Origin: Desulfobacca sp. 4484_104
GTDB taxonomy: Bacteria > Desulfobacterota > Desulfobaccia > Desulfobaccales > Desulfobaccaceae
Assembly (NCBI GenBank): GCA_002049795.1
Contig: MUKC01000001.1
Location: 27,366-91,365, forward strand
Length of the DNA: 64,000 nt
Reading direction: 5' to 3'
Every line of letters starts with the position of its first letter. Position 1 is the first letter of the stretch. Both the position numbers and the translations under genes were made by a program. Below are positions 61,298 through 64,000 of this stretch, one piece after another. The notes below the pieces were generated by a model that made no database searches, was not told the DNA's origin, and was given only the letters and a program-made list of their open reading frames with translations.

Positions 61298-61674
61298 CCC
61301 TGGCCACCGAAAATCTTCCCGGTTCCGAGGCCCAGCGTTACCGCGACATGACCCAGTGGTCGGTAAGTCAGATCAAAAAACATTTTGAGGACATCGGCGA
61401 CTATTATAGTGATGGCTTAAAACCCCTCCGAGTCGTCCTGCGTCGCCAGAGTCAGGCGGAAACCTTGCGGGATTTTGATTTCTTCCGTCAATTTTTGGCT
61501 GCCGCCTGTCCTCAGAACCCCAAACTGGCCGATAATATCATGGCCCATTTACGGGAAAAGGTTAACCAGCGCCTGGAAGGAGTCCAGTACACCCTGTCGG
61601 AAGACCCTTTGGTAATCCTTAACATGGTGGATTTTTTGTTTGTGCGCGTCTATTTTTTATCCAAAGTTGGTTAG
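61294..61674 (+). CDS. Conserved hypothetical protein
   Basis: 126 residues starting at TTG 61294 (overlap of 4 with the AMIN gene stop). MTQWSVSQIKKHFEDIGDYYSDGLKPLRVVLRRQSQAETLRDFDFFRQFLAAACPQNPKLADNIMAHLREKVNQRLEGVQYTLSEDPLVILNMVDFLFVRVYF is helical with no motif that I recognise. Likely co-transcribed with the AMIN gene. The start is uncertain. Confidence 0.5.
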   Translation: MTLATENLPGSEAQRYRDMTQWSVSQIKKHFEDIGDYYSDGLKPLRVVLRRQSQAETLRDFDFFRQFLAAACPQNPKLADNIMAHLREKVNQRLEGVQYTLSEDPLVILNMVDFLFVRVYFLSKVG

Positions 61675-61760
61675 TTTTTATACATATACTCCCCCGCCCT
61701 GGACATGCTGGCAGGTGTTGGGGGAGAAGGATGTAGATTTCCGTATATTGAGAGCATAAA

Positions 61761-61832
61761 ATATTGTTCATACCCTCTTTTAACCTTACCCTCAAAGGAA
61801 AAGAGCAAAGAGGGTTTCCGGTTGGACACTAA
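61761..61832. repeat. Dispersed TTTCCGG/GGACACTAA repeat, third copy
   Basis: TACCCTC...AAAGGAAAAGAGCAAAGAGGG, then TTTCCGGTTGGACACTAA (61815-61832). The last part is close to TTTCCGGACGGACACTAA at 1866-1883. An imperfect C-rich inverted stretch lies before it (CTCCCCC near 61690 and GGGGGAG near 61720). No gene in 61675-61862. Confidence 0.5.
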
Positions 61833-61862
61833 ATAACGGCTAGACTCTGACCCAGGGAGATA

Positions 61863-62651
61863 ATGACGGATTCGCTCAAAGATCGGGTGCAGGTTAACGC
61901 CCCGTTTTCATTATTGGTGGATCATTATCTCCCTTTTTTCCTGGAGCAACGCCTCAACCCGGAAATTGGTATTGATGACTACAGCCTGGAGCGGTTCTCG
62001 CCGGCCGATTTTGCCCGCGTGGCCCGGCAATTCCAGGAAGCCGGACTGAACATCACCCTGCACGGCCCTTTTCAGGATCTCTGGCCCGGTGCCCTGGACA
62101 GCCTGATCCGCACCGCCAGCCGGGCGCGGCTCCAGCAGGCCTTGGATTTGCTGGATATCTTTCAAGCTTCCAGCATGGTCTGTCACCTGGCTTATGATGA
62201 CCACTATTACCATTTTTGCCAGGATCAGTGGCTGCAACATAGCCTGGCCACATGGGAAGAGCTGGCCGTGGTCGCGGCCCGATATAATGCTCAGTTAATG
62301 CTGGAAAATGTTCGGGAACCCGACCCCCAGTTGCTGGTCTCGCTGTTCTCCCGCCTTAACGCCCCTAATGTGCGATTTTGCCTGGACGTTGGCCATCTGC
62401 AAGCCTTTGCCGGGGGCCGCTTTCAGGACTGGCTGGAGGTTCTCTGCCCCTATGTCGGGGAATTGCATCTCCATGATAATCATGGTCAGGCCGACGAACA
62501 TCTGGCCCTGGGGGCCGGCATCGTCCCCATTGCCTTTGTCTTAAATTTTCTGGCCGCCAAAGGGGTACGGCCGTTAATTACCCTGGAACCGCACCAGGAG
62601 GAGAGCCTGGAGCCGTCGTTAGCCTACTTGGCCAACATCTGGCCGTGGTAA
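61863..62651 (+). CDS. TIM-barrel sugar isomerase/endonuclease-family protein
   Basis: 262 residues. An AP-endonuclease-2/xylose-isomerase type barrel: LNITLHGPFQDLWPGALDSLIR, SMVCHLAYDDHYYHFC, AQLMLENVREPDPQLL, VRFCLDVGHLQAF, VGELHLHDNHGQADEHLALGAGIVPI and LITLEPHQEE carry the His, Glu and Asp metal ligands of the group. All expected residues appear. Substrate unknown. ATG 61863 has AGGGAGAT before it. Stand-alone gene. Confidence 0.75.
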   Translation: MTDSLKDRVQVNAPFSLLVDHYLPFFLEQRLNPEIGIDDYSLERFSPADFARVARQFQEAGLNITLHGPFQDLWPGALDSLIRTASRARLQQALDLLDIFQASSMVCHLAYDDHYYHFCQDQWLQHSLATWEELAVVAARYNAQLMLENVREPDPQLLVSLFSRLNAPNVRFCLDVGHLQAFAGGRFQDWLEVLCPYVGELHLHDNHGQADEHLALGAGIVPIAFVLNFLAAKGVRPLITLEPHQEESLEPSLAYLANIWPW

Positions 62652-62664
62652 CTTATTACTGGGA

Positions 62665-62726
62665 GCGTTAAATTGATTGCATCTCAAATCCCCCCGCGTT
62701 AAATTGATTGCATCTCAAATCCCCCC
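62665..62726. repeat. Perfect 31-base tandem duplication
   Basis: Two identical 31-base units (62665-62695 and 62696-62726), each GCGTTAAATTGATTGC followed by ATCTCAAATCCCCCC. The second unit runs into the palindromic element at 62718-62794, so the duplication probably involved its left end. Only two copies. Confidence 0.85.
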
Positions 62727-62794
62727 TAACTCCCCTTTAGGAAGCCCGGCATTTAAAAGTCCCCCCTTTTGTAAAGTGGGATAGGAGGGGATTT
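62718..62794. repeat. C-rich palindromic intergenic element
   Basis: AAATCCCCCCTAACTCCCCT (62718-62737) is roughly inverted as AGTGGGATAGGAGGGGATTT (62775-62794). The middle has a second C-run (CCCCCCTTTT). Such palindromic CCCCT elements are common in many bacterial genomes. No coding potential. Confidence 0.55.
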
Positions 62795-62867
62795 TTAATC
62801 CCAGTGATGCGTGGCAAAAAGTAATCCATTTTATCCACTTGGTAATAATAAGGCTTCTGTGCCACTC

Positions 62868-62895
62868 TTGACATTGATATTTCCTGTGATAATAT
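62868..62895 (+). promoter_or_regulatory. Promoter of the tRNA-Arg gene
   Basis: A consensus TTGACA (62868-62873), 16 bases, TAATAT (62890-62895) 10 bases before the tRNA 5' end. Confidence 0.5.
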
Positions 62896-62904
62896 AAATT
62901 TTGT

Positions 62905-62981
62905 GGGCGATTAGCTCAGGTGGATAGAGCGTTGGTCTCCGGAACCAAAGGCCGGGTGTTCGAGTCACCCATCGCCCACCA
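62905..62981 (+). tRNA. tRNA-Arg (anticodon CCG)
   Basis: A 77-base tRNA. Acceptor stem GGGCGAT (62905-62911) pairs with ATCGCCC (62971-62977), discriminator A, and CCA is encoded (62979-62981). The D-arm TTAGCTCAGGTGGATAGAGC is typical. The anticodon arm TTGGT-CTCCGGA-ACCAA gives anticodon CCG, which reads CGG arginine codons. The T-arm has GTTCGAGTC. No insertion of an integrase or att-like duplication is seen next to it. Confidence 0.93.
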
Positions 62982-63108
62982 AGTAAACCAATAAGTTAGG
63001 CAATTCGTAAAACTCAGGCCCTACTGGATTTAAATTATTTTTTTCCCTTAAATTCTCCCTTCTGGCTATTCCATTTCTTTTATTGCTGACAATCAATTAA
63101 CCATGGCG

Positions 63109-64000
63109 TTATTCCTCTTGCCGGTTAATCTCCAATAAATTATTTTTCTTCAGCAGTTTCCGGTTATAAAGGGCCAGTATGCCAAGGCAGGTGCCGAAGA
63201 GAAGCAGCGCGCTGGGGAGGGGGACAGCTTGCGCCTGGATAATCAACAGGGTGGCATGATCGCTGAACAGTTCGGTACTCCAAATATATCCATTGCTCAA
63301 CCCTATCAGCGCGAAGGTGAGCTGATCCCAGCCGGTGATGGAATCGAAAAATAAGAAGTCCCAGGAATCACCTTCTAAGGGTTGATAGTCATCGATAAAA
63401 ATAAACTCCAGGCTGCCACCGCTAAAGCTGGCGTTGCCCTTGATGTCCAGGACGCTGTATTCCCCGGTATCCAGCCCGGCGAAGTCAAACTGGAGGATGC
63501 CGCTGCTGTTAAAATCGCCGTTGATGGTAAGGATGCCTGGAGAATTGCCGGCATGGACGGTGGCCCCGTCGGCGAGGTTCACTGCGCCGGTGATGGTACC
63601 AGTACCGCTGAGGCTGCCAGCCTGGATATCGATCAAGGTCTGGCTCAGGCTGCCGTCGTTGATGGTTTGGCCGGCCGTCTGAAGATAGGTACCATCCCCA
63701 TTCAGTACGCCTTCATTCGTTAAGGTCCCGGAGTTGGTCAACAAGCCTTCATTGCTCAGCGCTGCGTAATTTTCGTTGGTCAATGTCCCATAGTTGTTCA
63801 GGGTGCCCTCGGCGTCGTTGGCTAGCGTAAAATAGTTCGTTAGCGTGCCATAGTTGTCCAGGGTGCCCCCAGATTTATTGTTTAGCGCTTCATATCCTAA
63901 TATCGTGCCATGGTTGGTCACAGTGGCCCAGTTGTTTAGCTGGTCGAAACTGTCCAAGGTGCCCCCAGCTTCGTTGGCTAGCACTCCCCAGTTGTTTAGG
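63109..64000 (-). CDS. Repeat-rich surface protein with VPLP-CTERM sorting signal, 5' end outside window
   Basis: 297 codons, open through the window edge (LNNWGVLANEAGGTLD...). The N-terminal half is made of short degenerate repeats of the form NYGTLTN/NEGTLNN/NSGTLTN. A beta-rich region follows (GSLSGTGTITGAVNLADGATVHAGNSPGILTINGDF), which resembles autotransporter-type beta-helix passengers. The C-terminal 35 residues AVPLPSALLLFGTCLGILALYNRKLLKK are a VPLP-type PEP-CTERM tail with a membrane helix and basic end, which would be processed by an exosortase. No exosortase is in this window. Confidence 0.8.
   Translation of the reverse strand, partial: LNNWGVLANEAGGTLDSFDQLNNWATVTNHGTILGYEALNNKSGGTLDNYGTLTNYFTLANDAEGTLNNYGTLTNENYAALSNEGLLTNSGTLTNEGVLNGDGTYLQTAGQTINDGSLSQTLIDIQAGSLSGTGTITGAVNLADGATVHAGNSPGILTINGDFNSSGILQFDFAGLDTGEYSVLDIKGNASFSGGSLEFIFIDDYQPLEGDSWDFLFFDSITGWDQLTFALIGLSNGYIWSTELFSDHATLLIIQAQAVPLPSALLLFGTCLGILALYNRKLLKKNNLLEINRQEE

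Noticed and set aside
62665..62726. Two adjacent 31-base repeats, examined as a CRISPR start
   Set aside because: The copies abut with no spacer, there are only two, and no cas genes are in the window.
62905..62981. tRNA-Arg as an integration site of a genomic island
   Set aside because: No integrase gene, no direct repeat of the tRNA 3' end and no foreign-looking genes directly downstream within the window.

Overview
Bacterial chromosomal DNA of roughly 50-55% GC (by eye), almost certainly from a sulfate-reducing or related anaerobic member of the Desulfobacterota (old Deltaproteobacteria). The Syntrophobacterales/Desulfobacca branch is my best guess, by inference only. Supporting signs are the gene orders rpsF-rpsR-DUF2232-rplI..dnaB and hisC-cmk-rpsA-sppA, a tetraheme class III cytochrome c, an HpnN-like RND protein next to an MlaC-like protein, and a VPLP-CTERM surface protein.

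Layout. 1-1.1 kb: riboflavin tail (ribBA, ribH) and nusB. 1.1-6.2 kb: glycine-zipper lipoprotein, a small inverted-repeat element, S6/S18/DUF2232/L9 and the replicative helicase DnaB. 6.2-9.8 kb (minus): two Hsp20 chaperones, then a six-gene operon (zinc ribbon, coiled coil, QueD, cytochrome c3, PyrE, dCMP-type deaminase). 9.9-11.7 kb: small CxxC protein, an mscL remnant, HAD phosphatase, CDP-alcohol phosphatidyltransferase. 12.1-16.8 kb: hisC-cmk-rpsA-sppA. 16.8-25.4 kb: TsaC/Sua5, M23 peptidase, MurB, a chemoreceptor with a broken tail, mtnA with an L,D-transpeptidase, and two tandem alanine-zipper lipoproteins. 25.5-30.2 kb: polA, DUF4405 protein, B12-type radical SAM protein. 30.2-32.3 kb: a QatB/QatC-like pair (QueC-like enzyme plus partner) without QatA or QatD. 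32.4-36.4 kb: cNMP-binding protein, RCK potassium channel, GHMP kinase, diadenylate cyclase. 36.6-44 kb: TolC, RND and MlaC-like envelope genes, DUF3124, a broken tldD. 44-49.5 kb: HIT protein, pabC-pabB-pabA (minus, with a terminator-like hairpin in the leader), magnesium-chelatase-like I and D subunits. 49.8-54.3 kb: symporter/histidine kinase split in two, truncated LysE, metallo-beta-lactamase-fold hydrolase. 54.4-62.7 kb: coaBC, family-4 uracil-DNA glycosylase, NfeD, slipin, a cNMP-rhodanese/MauE cluster, an AMIN protein, a TIM-barrel protein. 62.7-64 kb: repeats, tRNA-Arg(CCG) and the C-terminal part of a repeat-rich VPLP-CTERM protein that runs off the window.

The two most notable things are (1) the stand-alone QatBC-like pair, which could be a reduced or alternative deazaguanine-based defence module, and (2) a recurring pattern of genes interrupted by short internal deletions or frameshifts (nusB start, mscL, chemoreceptor tail, mlaC signal peptide, tldD active site, pabB, symporter-kinase, lysE). 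The second is either genuine gene decay or an assembly/consensus artefact and affects how far the window can be trusted. No rRNA, CRISPR array, prophage or insertion sequence was seen.
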